From contig NC_066342.1 of assembly GCF_022539315.1 (NCBI RefSeq), positions 13,141,402 through 13,205,401 of the forward strand: a DNA stretch of 64,000 nucleotides. The letters are read 5' to 3'. The translations under genes and the position numbers were made by a program. Positions 1 through 11,790 of the stretch are shown piece by piece (within the stretch, counting starts at the first letter, position 1; every line of letters starts with the position of its first letter). The DNA comes from Serinus canaria (Eukaryota; Chordata; Aves; Passeriformes; Fringillidae). The notes under the pieces are model-generated. The model ran no database searches, was not told the DNA's origin, and saw only the letters and a program-made list of their open reading frames with translations.

Positions 1-3000
1 TGGACTGTGTTTTCCAACATCTTCTGGATAGGGTTCTTTGATTTCTAATTTGTCAGTGCCTTGTATTTCACTTCCTTTTTGAAAATATACATATTGGAAT
101 GCAGATTTACAGAATTTGTCTTCCTCTAATGAAGGTGGTGAGATGGTAGAAGCTGAGGCATTATAACCTTTACCTTCTGTGGCCTCTGTTTTAGATCCCT
201 CTGATAATCCATTAAAAGCATCTGGAAGTGGAAAAAGTTTAGGTCTAGAAAATTCTTGAGAGTACAGTGACGTCTCATACTTGGTAATGTACATATACTC
301 TTGAGAAGGTGACTCACTTTCCTTGTTGATAGTTTCATCACTCATGACATCCCAGGGCATAGACATTTCATCCATTGGAGTTGGTTCACTGGCTATTTCG
401 ATGGTAGACTGTGTATAACCTGAAGTAGCTGTGAATTCCTCAGGTGGATTTTCTCTATCCTCTTCATCAGAAAAAGCGGCTTCACCTTCTGAGCCACCAG
501 GTAATGTTTCTTCATGGACGGAAGAAGCCAGTTCAACTGCTGGAGACTGAGGCTCTGAGTGTTTTGTTGGTGTAAGTATAAGTAGGCCATATTTATCTTC
601 AACTTCACCAGCTTCTGCAGCTTTGCCTACTACAGCCATCACACAATCTTCTTCAGCTTCTATTTTTCCAGTCTCCTCTTCATCTTTAATGTCTTTTGCT
701 TTGTCTTCCTTGTCTTCTTCAGTCTCTTCAGTTTCTGACTTTTCTACTGCTTCTTCCCCATCTTCCTCAGCCTGTTCATCTGATGCCTCATCATCTGCCT
801 TTTCAATATAATTTTCGGCTTTAATATCAGCCATTATTTCTTCTGAACTCTCTTGCATTTTTCTTGCTTTCTTCATATATGGTTTTGTAGTGACCAGTTG
901 TGTCTTTACCTCCTCATCTTCACCTTGCTCTTCAGCTCCCTCTGTCTCTGCCTTTTCCTCATAATTTCCTCCTTCATATGATTCTTCCAAGACAGTTCTC
1001 TCATCTTCAAACTTTGCATGGTCATCAACCCTGTGCTTTTCTACTGGTTCCAATTCCTCAGGTGTTTGTTTACACTCTGCCTCTGTGGTAGTTATGCCTT
1101 CATCAGAGGACTCAGCAGGTCCTTCATGATCTAATTTTTCTTTTTGGACTTCAAAGGTCTCTTTTTGTTCTATGCCAGTAAGTCTTAGTTCATCCTCTAT
1201 GAGTGCAACTTGAGGTTTCATTTGTTTTATTGTTTCATCTTCTTCAGCTTTTAATTGCTCAAAATCCTTTGTTAAATCCTCTGGTGAAGACAAAAGGGAT
1301 CTCTCAACTTGAAGTTCTTTTCCACTAGCTGCAATTTCTGCAGCTGCTACAGTTGTGGTGGTGGCTCCAACTGTTGCAAGGGCAGCTTGAGCTCCACTGA
1401 CTTTAATCTCCTTCTTGACAGTCTTAATTTTTACTTTTTCCTTTGGCTTTTCAGCAGATATAGCTTCTTTTTTAGTAGGTTCCTCCTTCTTTTGTGGTTT
1501 AGGCTTTGCTGTTGGCTTTTTGACTTCAGTTGAAGCAGCAGATGTCTTTGTTTCTTTAGGAACCTTCTTTATGTCTTTTTTGATTCCTTTTTCTTCCTTC
1601 TTAATTTCCTTTTCTTCTTTTTTACCTTCTTTTTTAACTTCCTTTGGTGGAGCTTCTTTCTTGACTTCCTTCTTAGTTTCCCTCTTTTTTTTTTTTACCT
1701 CTTTTTTAACTTCTTGCTTGATCTCTTCTTTTCTGTGTTTTTCCTCTTTTTTGATGGGTATTTTCTCCTCCTTTTTAGAAACCTCTTCCTTTGGTTTTTC
1801 ATTTTTCTTTTCTTCAGGTTTTGCTTTGACTTCCTTTTTCACTGGCTTGTCCTTTGCCACTCTTGCTTTTACATGTGTAGCTTGTTTTTCAGGAGTTTCA
1901 GATTTTTGTTCTTCTTTACTTTTAACATCTTTTTCTGCCACTATAGGTTTGGTCTCCCCTTTTTCTGGTTTCTCTTTTTCAACTGAAACTTTTTCTTTGC
2001 TTTCCAATTTCTGAAGCTTTTCCGGTGCTGGACTAGGTTTTGCAGGCTCCAGTGTTTCTTCTTTAGATTCCTTTCTGACAGGCTTGCTTGGTGTCTTTGC
2101 AGCAGGCTTCAGACTCTCCTTGCTGTCTGTTCGCTGTTTCAACTTTGCTTGTTTCCCAGCTGGACTAGCAATGTTTCCAGTTAGGTCTTTTTGTGTAACC
2201 ATTGGTTGTTTAAGAAAGTCTAAGTGTTTGAGTTTTTCTAGTCCTTCTAGAATATTATATTGTGTGCTGTTTCCAGGAAACAGAACTCGGATTATTTTTT
2301 CTACAGGATTAGCTGGATGCCACACAATGAGGGATGAGACAGAGGTGAAACAGGATAATGGAATGTCTAGTTCTTGGCCATTTGGTAGCAGGAATTCAGC
2401 TTTATCTTTGCTAGTACCACTCCACTGCTGCATAAAATATTGCATCTCTTTGCTGTTTTTGATAGGATTAAGCACATACATCTCAAGTTTGCCAACTCCC
2501 ATTTTCTGAAATAAAATTATAGGGTCAGTGGTATTTCCTATGTTTCTGAAAAGAGGTTCTGGTTTCATAGACAATTTATTTAAATATTGGAGAGTAAACC
2601 AAGCTTCTTCTACACTCCTATTTACTCTAAAGTTAGGATCCAGGTTCTTCAGGTTCTCAGGTATATTAAGGAATACAACACCTAAATCAGGTGAGATCAG
2701 ATTTTTCATCCAGTCACTGTTGGTAGTAGACCCTTGGGACTGTTCCTCTTCTAATTCAGCTATCTTTCGCTGAAGCATGCTATTGATTCCTGGCAGGTTA
2801 TCATCTCCAATGTGAGTGAGTAGAATGGAATCTACCCTGTCCAAGTGCCGGATAAGTTTCCAAAAGCAAGATTTTCTTTCAGATCCTCCATTGATAAGCA
2901 TGTTGAATCCGTTCACTGCAAACAATGCAGAGTCACCTCTTCCACCTGGGAAAATATAACAGCAGGGTTTGGAGAGTTTCAAGAAGCCTCCTGAAGTTGG

Positions 3001-3234
3001 AGGTTCCAAAATGTCGAAGGGTGATGGCACTTCTACTGATTCTGACAGATACTCAGTGAATTCAGAGAGTCCTTCCATTTTGGGCAATATAGAAGCTGAG
3101 TTGAGCTTAATGTTAATAAAGTCTTGAAGGTTGTGTCTGTCAAGGTTAGAATTTTTCCATTCTCCTTCCTCAGGGCAGAAAAGAGTTAAGCTGGCTTTGT
3201 TGGCAGGGTGCGTGGTGCTCAATAATTCACCAAT
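1..3234 (-). CDS. MAP1B: MAP1B, giant internal exon (partial, runs off the window)
   Basis: Microtubule-associated protein 1B binds and stabilises axonal microtubules; the precursor is cleaved into a heavy chain and light chain LC1. Read on minus from 3234, all 1078 codons are open. The exon opens with [19 protein letters not shown], the known junction after the FTDQE-ending exon, preceded by a polypyrimidine stretch and acceptor AG at 3236-3235. Conserved N-terminal blocks follow ([40 protein letters not shown]). A lysine/glutamate KKE-repeat microtubule-binding region lies at about 1390-2050, then an acidic linker with [18 protein letters not shown] and TPEELEPVE, and [14 protein letters not shown] near 400. 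The N-terminal block matches MAP1B closely; the linker looks more diverged than I expect for a bird orthologue (from memory, not an alignment). The 3' end and LC1 lie outside the window. Identity is secure; which copy (Z, W or other) is not. Confidence 0.93.
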   Translation of the reverse strand, partial: MGELLSTTHPANKASLTLFCPEEGEWKNSNLDRHNLQDFINIKLNSASILPKMEGLSEFTEYLSESVEVPSPFDILEPPTSGGFLKLSKPCCYIFPGGRGDSALFAVNGFNMLINGGSERKSCFWKLIRHLDRVDSILLTHIGDDNLPGINSMLQRKIAELEEEQSQGSTTNSDWMKNLISPDLGVVFLNIPENLKNLDPNFRVNRSVEEAWFTLQYLNKLSMKPEPLFRNIGNTTDPIILFQKMGVGKLEMYVLNPIKNSKEMQYFMQQWSGTSKDKAEFLLPNGQELDIPLSCFTSVSSLIVWHPANPVEKIIRVLFPGNSTQYNILEGLEKLKHLDFLKQPMVTQKDLTGNIASPAGKQAKLKQRTDSKESLKPAAKTPSKPVRKESKEETLEPAKPSPAPEKLQKLESKEKVSVEKEKPEKGETKPIVAEKDVKSKEEQKSETPEKQATHVKARVAKDKPVKKEVKAKPEEKKNEKPKEEVSKKEEKIPIKKEEKHRKEEIKQEVKKEVKKKKRETKKEVKKEAPPKEVKKEGKKEEKEIKKEEKGIKKDIKKVPKETKTSAASTEVKKPTAKPKPQKKEEPTKKEAISAEKPKEKVKIKTVKKEIKVSGAQAALATVGATTTTVAAAEIAASGKELQVERSLLSSPEDLTKDFEQLKAEEDETIKQMKPQVALIEDELRLTGIEQKETFEVQKEKLDHEGPAESSDEGITTTEAECKQTPEELEPVEKHRVDDHAKFEDERTVLEESYEGGNYEEKAETEGAEEQGEDEEVKTQLVTTKPYMKKARKMQESSEEIMADIKAENYIEKADDEASDEQAEEDGEEAVEKSETEETEEDKEDKAKDIKDEEETGKIEAEEDCVMAVVGKAAEAGEVEDKYGLLILTPTKHSEPQSPAVELASSVHEETLPGGSEGEAAFSDEEDRENPPEEFTATSGYTQSTIEIASEPTPMDEMSMPWDVMSDETINKESESPSQEYMYITKYETSLYSQEFSRPKLFPLPDAFNGLSEGSKTEATEGKGYNASASTISPPSLEEDKFCKSAFQYVYFQKGSEIQGTDKLEIKEPYPEDVGKHSP

Positions 3235-3913
3235 CTAAGGTTGGAAAACAAAACCACAAGATGCATGTAAATTCCTTTTTTAATTACAATTAATATCAGA
3301 ACATAATAGTTCCTGATCAGATAAAACCTTTTTCATTCACTTCTGCACTGTTGAGTACCCATCCCAGAAGTTAAAGGAACCAGCTATCACAATTAGTTTT
3401 CTACTGCATTTTTTAAAATACAAAGGATCAGCTCATGAGGAAATGTCCCTTCCTCACTATCTAAAAGGGGAAAGTACCCCAATGTTCTCCCCTGCCTCCT
3501 CTACCCTTTATAGGAGAACAGTACAAGTTTTAATTTAGAGGGGATGAGGACTATGAAGATAATGTTGCCAGAGGTGCCACTCCCTCTGCCATTGGCTCAC
3601 GAGTCTCCCTGCTGCCCCTGTCCATTCAGAAGAGCCAGAAAAATATCTAAGGAAAATAGCACATCGTCTTAACAGGCAGAAAGAATAACTGCAGCCCAGA
3701 GGAGGCTAGCGTCCTCCTGGAGCAGCTGCCTTCTGCATCCCCTCCTTACACAGCATGTATTTCACAACACCACAGTTCTTTCTGCAGATTGGCTCCTGGT
3801 TCCCAGACTTCAGGACAGTTTTCCACAACACTAAGAAATTATTTATTCCATCAAAAATGCAAAAAGTTGCAAGTTTTGTATTTGTGAGATTGTGAGGCAA
3901 ATATATTTATATA

Positions 3914-4486
3914 TGTTCTATTTTTCTGGTTTTGGCTGGGATAGAGGTAATTTTTTTCATATTAGCTAATACAGAGCTGTGGTTTCGATTTGTGCTAAAA
4001 AAAGGTGTTGATAACACAGGGATGTTTTAGGTGTTGCTGAGCAGGGCTTATATAGAATCAAGGCCTTTTCTGCTTCTCATATCACACCATCAATGAGTAG
4101 TCTGTGGGTGCACAAGAAGTTGGGAGGAGACACAGCTTGGGCAGCTGACTCCAACTGACCAAAGGGGCATTCCATACCATATGTCATGCTCAGCATATAA
4201 AGCTAGGGAAGGAAAGAGGAATGGGAGGATGTTTGGAGTGATGGCATTTGTCTTTCCAAGTCACCATTACCCATGATAGATCCCTGCTTTCTTGGAAATG
4301 GCTGAAGACCTGCCTGCCCATGGGAAGCAGTGAACTAATTCTTTATTTTGCTTTGCCTATTAAATTGTCTTCATCTCAACCCACGAGTTCTCTCATTTTC
4401 CCCCTCTGTCTCGCCAATCCTACTGTGAGGGAAATGAGCAAGCCACTATGTGGGGCTTAGTTGCCAGCTGGGGTTAAGCTATGACA
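3914..4486 (+). mobile_element. Solo LTR, common avian ERV family
   Basis: The element runs from TGTTCTATTTTTCTGG to ...AAGCTATGACA. The internal text (GGTTTTGGCTGGGATAGAG near the start, GCATATAAAGCT as TATA region near 4194, then ATTAAA and CTCAACCCA near the end) matches an abundant avian LTR I recognise. The flanks are AT-rich, so the target-site duplication is ambiguous. There is no internal viral sequence. Confidence 0.75.
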
Positions 4487-4712
4487 AATATATATAAAAA
4501 TACATATATAATATTATGCAATATATATTTATAATGCTTTATATATATAGTTTTATAGATTAAAAAAATATAAATTCAGTGATGAAGAAAGAGCCAGAAA
4601 AAAAGTGTTATGGTTAAAAACAATCTTGTCACTATTTTTATTTTCAACTCATGGATCACAAAAGTGAAAATCTAGAATAACTCCATTAATTTTGACAGTG
4701 TTTGAAAATATG

Positions 4713-5145
4713 TGTCCTAGTTTAGGCCAGGACAGGGCTAATTTTTTACAGTAGTCAGGAGGGGGGCATGGCCAGACCCCAGTGTTATTCAATACCACCT
4801 TATGTCATTGCTAGGGATGGGGGAAAGGGACTGTCTCCGGCTTCAGAGGAGGAGGGTGACCTTTTTTTGGTCAGGAGAAAAATGTGGTCAGGAAGAGCCA
4901 GTCAGTATTTGTCAAAGTTTTCCATGTAAATAGTTTCTTTGTCTTACAGCTTTTATTATTAATATTCTTGCTGTTACTGTTAGTTTTCTTATGTCATTGC
5001 TGTTTCCAGTATATTGTTCTTTTCTCAACCCATGATCTTTGCCTTTTGTGCTTTCAATGGGGGTAGAAGGGGAGAGAGTGGCATCTGGTTTGGGAGAATC
5101 TTGGTGGGGGCACTAAATTGGGGAGTACCATTCCTAGAGCACAAC
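4713..5145 (+). mobile_element. Solo LTR, related avian family, degraded
   Basis: Starts TGTCCTAGTTTAGGCCAGGA and ends near ...GCACAACA. It shares the TGTCCTGGTTT-like 5' end and the CTCAACCCATGA-like 3' block of the neighbouring family, but U3 differs. Boundaries are approximate at the 3' end. Confidence 0.55.
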
Positions 5146-5894
5146 ATGCTAGTACTAACATGATTTACTGAAATAAAGGCATAGAAAACAAAACTTTCTA
5201 TGCCATAGTATGAAGAGCTTTTGCTCTATTCCGGTGTGAACTAAAATCCAATATTTGGTGTTTCCACATTAGTACGCAAACATGAAAAGGTATGATATAC
5301 TTTTTATATTCTTCCAATTCCACAGACACATTTGACTTTTTTTTTTAACAGGAAAATAGGTCAAATGTAGCCAATTTCTGTTTTATTTGCACTTAACAAA
5401 GACACCACCAAATTATATAAACTTTATTGAATTAATTCAGACATAAAATTCAATGCAAAATATACCCATATGGTATTATGCAAAATACCCCAACCTTCTT
5501 TGCAGACACTCAATTACTAGTTCAAGCTATAGGAGTAGCTTTCATAAAGATAATATTGATTAGAATGCAGCTGAATAATTTGAAGGTCTTGGACTACAAA
5601 CTGAATCAGAAGAAATGGATATATAAAAAAAGATGCTTGATTGCAGCAGATCTCTGTGGTCCTCTGTGTGTCTTGCTTCCTTTCTTTGTTACATAATTTA
5701 TTTTCAGCACTTACCAATAATAAAATGCAACAAAGACAATGGCTGTAATTGAAAGAAAAATTATCATACCAATAACTAAATAAAGCAGAAAATACATGTT
5801 TTCTATCTTTGTTGCATTGAAACCATTTGACAGGAGTATAAATCTCACTCCTATGTCAGACATGGCTTTTCTGTAAAAAAGCAAAGCAAAAAGA

Positions 5895-6440
5895 ACCTAA
5901 ATGAAACTTGTCTCAACCAGCATGCCCAGATCCCTTTCTGCAGGGTTGCTCTCCAGCCACTCATCTCACAATCTATACTCATGTCTGGCATTACTCTGTC
6001 CCAGGTACAGAATCCAGCAATTGGACCGGCTAAATTTCATCGCCCAATGCTCCGATCTATGTAGATCCCTCTGCAAGGCCTCTTGTTCCTCAAAAGAGTC
6101 AACAGCGCCTCCCAGTTTGGTATCATCAGCAAATTTGCTAATGGTGCATTTAACTCCTGCACTGAGATCATTGATAAATATATTGAACAGAATTGGCCCT
6201 AGAACTGAGCCCTAAGGAACACCATTAGAGACTGGTCACCAGTCAGATATAGCCCCATTTACTACAATCCTTTGAGCCATGCCCTTCAGCCAGTTCTTCA
6301 CCCAGCTCACCATAAACCCACTCATCCCATAGCTGGGCAACTTCTCCAGAAGGATGCTGTGAGGGACAGTATCAAAAGTCTTACTAAAATCCAGAAAAAC
6401 TACATCTATCACCTTCCCATCATCCACTAGGTGGGTGACC
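5895..6440 (-). mobile_element. CR1 LINE fragment, reverse transcriptase region
   Basis: Minus-strand translation gives the CR1 RT blocks DVVFLDFSKTFDTVPHSILL (6236-6427 reading frame) and, further on, PQGSVLGPILFNIFINDL-like and FADDTK (the catalytic Asp pair). Stops and indels break it. CR1 is the dominant avian non-LTR retrotransposon, so this copy is a dead 5'-truncated insertion. Confidence 0.88.
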
Positions 6441-6449
6441 TTATTGTAG

Positions 6450-6610
6450 AAGGTCTACAACCTCTCTGGGCAACCTGTTTCAGTGTTTCACCACCTTCAT
6501 TGTAAAAAAATTTATTTATTATATCTAATCTAAATCAACCCTCTTTTAGTTTAAAAACATCACTTCTTGTCCTATTTCAACAGGCCCTGCTAACAAGTCT
6601 GTTCCCAAAT
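6450..6610 (-). mobile_element. CR1 3'-end fragment
   Basis: The plus strand reads ACCTCTCTGGGCAACCTGTT and continues into TTTAGTTTAAAAACATCACT, the reverse complement of the CR1 3' UTR. It lies upstream (on minus) of the RT piece next to it, so it must be a different CR1 copy. Confidence 0.7.
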
Positions 6611-7398
6611 GGATACAACAAGGTCACACTGGAACTCATGCAAACTTTTGTCAGTGCTGAGCTTTCAAAATTCACTCCACTGAAATGCTCCTATTTAATT
6701 TTGGGAACTAAATACCTAGGGACGAAGCCATACAGATTATTTAAATATATACTTTACACAGCAGCCAAATGAAGTGTGACAGCTTGTTTACTACAGGTTC
6801 CTGCCCTACAGGGACATTTAGACAATACATTAGGCAAAACAACAAAATAACAAGTCATGAAAGAAACAGCATTAAATATTGGTATATTTCATTATTATAT
6901 TTTTCTTTTGTAAATCCCACAAGATTTAGATTTCACTATCAAAATGTTAAGCACTACAGTAAAGAAGCCAAACAGGTGGGTGGTGCAAAAAACTAGGGCC
7001 ATTCCAACAGTCAGTCTGTCTTATTTCATGTTATTTATTACTAACTGCCATCAGGAAAGAACCTGCTGTCAAATTCAACTGTTTTGTATGTGCACCTTAG
7101 ATAAACAAGCTGTATATTTTAAACACAACACTGTCTCCTTCCATTGTCAAAATGTTCCTTGGTTTTCTCTTTCTTGAAATTCCAATTTAATTCCCCAAAT
7201 TAAAATGTAATTCCTTTGTAAAGCAATTTATGTCAAAACTGAAGTAAATTAAATGTCTTTAAAGAAAGCCTATAATAAAGAGTAAAAAGCATCAGCATTA
7301 GTTAGTTAATGCTAATTCTAACAAGAGGGCCAATTTTAGTCTCTTAAAAACCTGTGCCATCACATGACAATATATGGAAAGCACTTTTCTGAACACAC

Positions 7399-7539
7399 CT
7401 CTTGATCTGTGAAGATCTCAATAAAATTATTAAAGGAGAAGGTCCCTGACTGAAGAATGAGTTGTCCTGTGTTTTCAAAGCACTGTCCAGTTAGTACAAG
7501 GAGCTTGTGTCTTGCAGCATCTGTGATCATTAAGCGCAC
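7399..7539 (-). CDS. MAP1B: MAP1B, 47-codon exon preceding the giant exon
   Basis: On minus, acceptor CTCCTCTTTAG (AG at 7541-7540) is followed by 141 bases in phase 0: VRLMITDAARHKLLVLTGQC, then FENTGQLILQSGTFSFNNFI, ending FTDQE. The donor GT is at 7398-7397. This is the conserved N-terminal MAP1B exon that joins in phase 0 to IGELL of the next exon. Splice sites and frame are intact. I did not find the next upstream MAP1B exon anywhere in 7540-64000, so the rest of the window is either a long upstream intron or lies outside the gene. Confidence 0.92.
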
Positions 7540-7679
7540 CTAAAGAGGAGAGGAACACATCAATAATGGGAGTTATCATGTGTTTGTACATTCCTCTGAG
7601 AATATAAGGTTTACCGCATTTAATTTAAAGCATATTTTGCACCAAAGCCTACATAAGACTGTCAAAACATTTTCAAGTT

Positions 7680-8265
7680 ATGGAGTGTTTTTATTGTCTG
7701 GAGCTTGATGATGGCACAAATAGAGTTGAGTGTTTATGGGTAAGAACCAGGAGAAAGGTAATCAAGGCAGATATCCTGGTGGGAGTCTGTTATAGACCAC
7801 CCAACCGAGATGAAGAGGTAGATGAAATATTCTATAAGCAGCTGGGAGAAGTCTCACAACTGCTAGCCTTCATTCTCCTGGGGGACTTCAATTTACCAGA
7901 TATCCACTGGAAATACAATACAGCAGAGACAAAACAGCCTAGGAGATTCTTGGAGTGTGTGGAAGAAAATTTGCTGACATAACTGGTGAGGGAGCCAACT
8001 AGGGAAGGCACCTCCCTGGACTTGCTGTTTTTGAACAGAGAAGGACTGGTGGGTAATGTGATGGTTGGAGGCTATCTTGGGTATAGTGATCATGAAATGA
8101 TTGAGTTTTCAATTCTTAGAGAAATAAGGAGGGGTGTCAGCAGAACTGCCACCTGGGACTTCTGGAGGGCAGACTTTGGTCTGTTAAGGAGACTGGTTGA
8201 GAGAGTTCCTTGGGAGGCAGTCCTGAAGAGCAAAAGAGGCCAAAAAGGCTGGAAGTCTCTCTCAC
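7680..8265 (+). mobile_element. CR1 LINE fragment, endonuclease domain
   Basis: Translates to the CR1 apurinic-type endonuclease: VGVCYRPPNRDEEVD, then LLGDFNLPDIHW (GDFN motif near 7881), and after a TAA at 7981 the frame continues with SLDLLFLNREG and SDHEMIEF (SDH catalytic motif near 8085). It ends abruptly against the microsatellite at 8275. It is broken by a stop and truncated at both ends. Confidence 0.88.
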
Positions 8266-8274
8266 ATTTTTGCT

Positions 8275-8465
8275 ACTACTATTTATATTATATTATATAT
8301 ATATTAGATTATATTATATTATATTATATTATATTATATTATATGATATTATATTATATATATAGATTCTATTATATTATATTATATTATATTATATTAT
8401 ATTATATTATATTATATTATATTCTATTATATTATCTTATATTATTATCTTATATTATATATAAA
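8275..8465. repeat. ATATT-type microsatellite
   Basis: About 190 bases of TATTATATTA-like tandem pentamers with a few interruptions. They separate the truncated CR1 on the left from a truncated LTR end on the right. Confidence 0.9.
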
Positions 8466-8469
8466 AATG

Positions 8470-8592
8470 TTTTTATCTGAACCCATGTTTTTTTTTCTTT
8501 TCCTGATTGTCCTCCTCATACCACCAGGGTGGGGGGAGACTTATGAGCGGCTGCATGGTACTTAGTGGCCAGTTGGGGTAAAACCATGGCAA
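8470..8592 (+). mobile_element. 3' end of an avian LTR
   Basis: Contains GAACCCATG..., GAGCGGCTGCATGG and GCCAGTTGGGGTAAAACCAT, the 3' end of the same family as the solo LTR at 3914-4486. The 5' part is missing and is replaced by the microsatellite. Confidence 0.6.
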
Positions 8593-9384
8593 GCGAAAAA
8601 GAGAAAGGAAATAAAAGTAAAGGCACAAGGGAAAATAGAGTAAGGAGCAGAAGAGAACAAAATTTGAATGAAAAAGTATATAGTCCTTCCATAACTCTTG
8701 TTGAATTTTAATAACACTGTATCAGGAGACCCTTGGGTGACTGTATCCCACATGCTAATATGTCAGACTGTTTTTGGAAGGCCAAATTTCGTTTCCCAAT
8801 GTACAGCATTGCTTGTCATTCTGTTACAAAAATGTCACTAAAAAGCAACAGCCTTAAATCACACAAAGAAGTTGCATATTTAGACTGTCATTCTGTTAAA
8901 TTCCCTACAAAGTTAAAGGATGTTTCTGTTTCACCATAATTATAATCAAGCACTCAGATACAGTCACATGTACTATTTACATCTCATGATACCACTAACT
9001 ATGGACACAATAACTTTTTTAAGTGAACCATCGCAAGATCTTTTTCAAAACAGTAATAAATTATGTAGATGCCTGATGGCTCAAAGGAACTTGCAATGGA
9101 GAAATAAACTTCTGCATTTTGAAACAACTGTTAAATATTTTAAACTAGAGCTTTGTTATTTTATTTTACCCTCACTATAGCTAGTAATAATCACTATTTC
9201 CCTCCAGAGGGAGATTTACTTGCATGCTAAGAAAAATCCATATATTCAGTATACTTCTGTATCCTTCTATACTGTTCAGTAAACTTTTTGCAAATGTGAC
9301 TGGTTGACCTTCAGTGGCCGCCATGATCTCACCAAGCCTTTTTATGACATATTGTATGTAGTGTCCTATGACTTCATGCTCTTG

Positions 9385-9664
9385 TAAAAAGTCACTCTCC
9401 AGCTTTCTTGTAGGTTCCCTTTAGATACCAAAAGGCTACTATAAGGAGCCTTCTCTTCTCCATGCTGAGCAGTCCCAATTATCTCAGCCCATCTTCATTG
9501 GTGCGGTGCTCCAGCCCTCTCATCTTCATGGTCCTCCTCTGGACTCTTTCCAACAGGCTGATGCCCTTACTGTGCTGAGGACTCCAGAGCTGAATGCAGT
9601 ACTCTAGGTTAGGTAGGGTCTCTCGAGAACAGAGCAGAGGGGGAGAATCACCTCCTTGAATCTG
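9385..9664 (-). mobile_element. CR1 LINE fragment ending at the sequence gap
   Basis: The plus strand shows CR1 3' ORF2 text in reverse: CTTCTCTTCTCCATGCTGA, CTCATCTTCATGGTCCTCCT and ACTCTTTCCAACAGGCTGAT. It runs into the N gap, so its full extent is unknown. Confidence 0.82.
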
Positions 9665-10164
9665 NNNNNNNNNNNNNNNNNNNNNNNNNNNNNNNNNNNN
9701 NNNNNNNNNNNNNNNNNNNNNNNNNNNNNNNNNNNNNNNNNNNNNNNNNNNNNNNNNNNNNNNNNNNNNNNNNNNNNNNNNNNNNNNNNNNNNNNNNNNN
9801 NNNNNNNNNNNNNNNNNNNNNNNNNNNNNNNNNNNNNNNNNNNNNNNNNNNNNNNNNNNNNNNNNNNNNNNNNNNNNNNNNNNNNNNNNNNNNNNNNNNN
9901 NNNNNNNNNNNNNNNNNNNNNNNNNNNNNNNNNNNNNNNNNNNNNNNNNNNNNNNNNNNNNNNNNNNNNNNNNNNNNNNNNNNNNNNNNNNNNNNNNNNN
10001 NNNNNNNNNNNNNNNNNNNNNNNNNNNNNNNNNNNNNNNNNNNNNNNNNNNNNNNNNNNNNNNNNNNNNNNNNNNNNNNNNNNNNNNNNNNNNNNNNNNN
10101 NNNNNNNNNNNNNNNNNNNNNNNNNNNNNNNNNNNNNNNNNNNNNNNNNNNNNNNNNNNNNNNN
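9665..10164. other. Assembly gap, 500 N
   Basis: Exactly 500 unknown bases, a usual placeholder size. Both flanks are minus-strand CR1, so repeat collapse or misjoining here is plausible. Any reading frame drawn across it is meaningless. Confidence 0.99.
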
Positions 10165-10420
10165 TTAGGTTGGAAGGGACCTTAAAGATGATCTCATTCC
10201 AACCCCCTGACATCAACAGGGACACCTTCCACTAGACCAGTTGTCTCAGGGCCCCATCCAACCTGGCCTTGAACAATTCCAGGAATGGGGCATCCACAGC
10301 TTCTCTGGGCAACCTGATCCAGTGCCTCACCACACTCACAGTAATGAAAGTCTTCCTAATATCCAATCTAATCCTATTCTCTTTCAGTTTGAAACCACTC
10401 CCACCTCATCCTATCACTAT
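10165..10420 (-). mobile_element. CR1 LINE 3' end (lower half of a split copy)
   Basis: Reverse complement of the CR1 3' UTR: GGTTGGAAGGGACCTTAAAG, TCCACTAGACCAG, CTGGGCAACCTGATCCAG, ending CCTATCACTAT at 10420. The same CR1 resumes at 11940 with CTACATGCCCTTGTAAAAAG after the LTR insertion. Confidence 0.88.
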
Positions 10421-10502
10421 TGATGCCATGATGATTTTTTGCCTTTTCTTTTAATATACCTTTTATGTATTCTCAGTATTCTTAGCATACATACTTGTAA
10501 TT

Positions 10503-10812
10503 TGTGAGGTGAGGGTCTGTAGTGATGCAGAGTCCCCAGGCAGGTGCAAAGGAGAGCTGCTTTATTCCAAAAACCCGGGCTTTTAAAGCAATTAGCCGGT
10601 TATCAGATACAGAGTTTTAAATAATAACAAGCATAATTCTACCAACCACCATACACCACGATGTGAACGCACGATGGTTACATAACTTCTTTTTCTACCT
10701 CTTATTAAGCTGAGTCACTTTCCTGTAGTCCTTTTCTGCTTAGCTGAAGTAGCAGGCCTGATCCATGATTTTACAAGGCCTTCCCTTTCTAAGGTTTTAC
10801 CTATATGCAACA
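10503..10812 (-). mobile_element. Nested solo LTR with 6-bp target duplication
   Basis: Runs TGTGAGGTGAGGGTC to ...CTATATGCAACA and is flanked by perfect GTAATT at 10497-10502 and 10813-10818. The homologous LTR at 46278 lacks this segment. The reversed polyadenylation signal (CTTTATTCC) gives minus orientation. The 6-bp duplication points to a class II ERV. Confidence 0.85.
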
Positions 10813-11086
10813 GTAATTCTTTAGCTTGATATCTCAGCTTAGTGCTGGTATTCTACTAGGCAAGAAGACTAAACATCCTAAAGGCCTCAAAGTTGGAAGC
10901 TGGAAAGCCTTACACTATCTTGAGAAACCAAGACGCTCTCTGGAACATATTTTGTAAACTAGGTTCAAGCCCCATCTGGGAGAAATACTATAGAATATGG
11001 AGATGTCACGCCATTCATTTAAACTTCACATTTGGGAATCTTTGTCAGACATGCTAATTTGCAAGGTCTATAAAATTGTATATGTG

Positions 11087-11790
11087 TGTCTTGGTTTAAA
11101 AAGACAGGTGTCTGCTAAGGAAGGCAGAAGCCTCCCCTGAAATGGAAAATGTAAACTCCCTCCCTCCAAATTATTATAATTTTGAAATTAAAAGGCTCTC
11201 AGGCAAAGATTTGGGAATAGGGAAAACAGTTCTTTACTAGGAAAACTAAAAAATACAAATGTAATAGTACAAATATCAACAAAAAAACTACTGACAGAGT
11301 CAGAATCCGACCTGACATCCTTTGGGTCAGGGTGTTGGTAGCAGTCCAATTGGATGGTGGCTGCAGTCCTCCACAGTGACAGGTGTGGTTTTGTTGGAGC
11401 AGTGATCCTTTAGAAGGGTGTAGTTTTCCTCTGAAGGTCTGGTAGTGGTGTAGATGGGCCTGGTCTCCCTCTGGGAATCCAGTGGAGAAGACAGCTACCC
11501 CTCTGGGAATCCAGTGGGAAAAAGGCTGCCCTGGTGTCCCAAAATCTCAGATTATATATCCAGGATGGAATGCTTGGCTCTTCCCCCTGGGCAGAGCATC
11601 TCACAATGGGATGATGTCATTTTATCAGTCATGCAGTGACACTCAATGGCCCATTAACAGAAGATATCTCCCCAGAGGGAGGATTGGTTTGTGGAAGAGC
11701 TAAAGAAAACTGCCCAATTAACAGAAGATAACTGCCACACCTCTAACAGATGGCAAATAGAATACACACATTATCTTGCAATCTAAGACA
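11087..11790 (-). mobile_element. Nested solo LTR of the ERVL-like family
   Basis: The 704-base LTR has ends TGTCTTGG...CTAAGACA, homologous to the LTRs at 18791-19422 and 24952-25652 (CTCCCTCCCTCCAAATTATT, GGGAATAGGGAAAACAG, CACAATGGGATGATGT). Flanks ATGTG and ATGTT look like a nearly intact 5-bp duplication. It interrupts the LTR that starts at 10421. Confidence 0.88.

Larger units (their letters stand above)
3235..7398 (-). other. MAP1B: MAP1B intron between the 47-codon exon and the giant exon
   Basis: On minus the donor GTGTGTTC begins at 7398 and the acceptor AG is at 3236-3235. Besides the LTRs and CR1 pieces listed separately, 3235-3913, 5146-5894 and 6611-7398 show no recognisable coding or RNA gene. 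An AT-rich stretch at about 4487-4570 is simple sequence. Confidence 0.85.

Noticed and set aside
623..2773. Plus-strand open frames rich in Ser, Phe and Leu
   Set aside because: They are antisense shadows of the MAP1B exon; their composition follows from Lys/Glu codons on the other strand.
9479..10225. Open frame across the N gap
   Set aside because: Unknown bases are not stops; the real ends are CR1 sequence.
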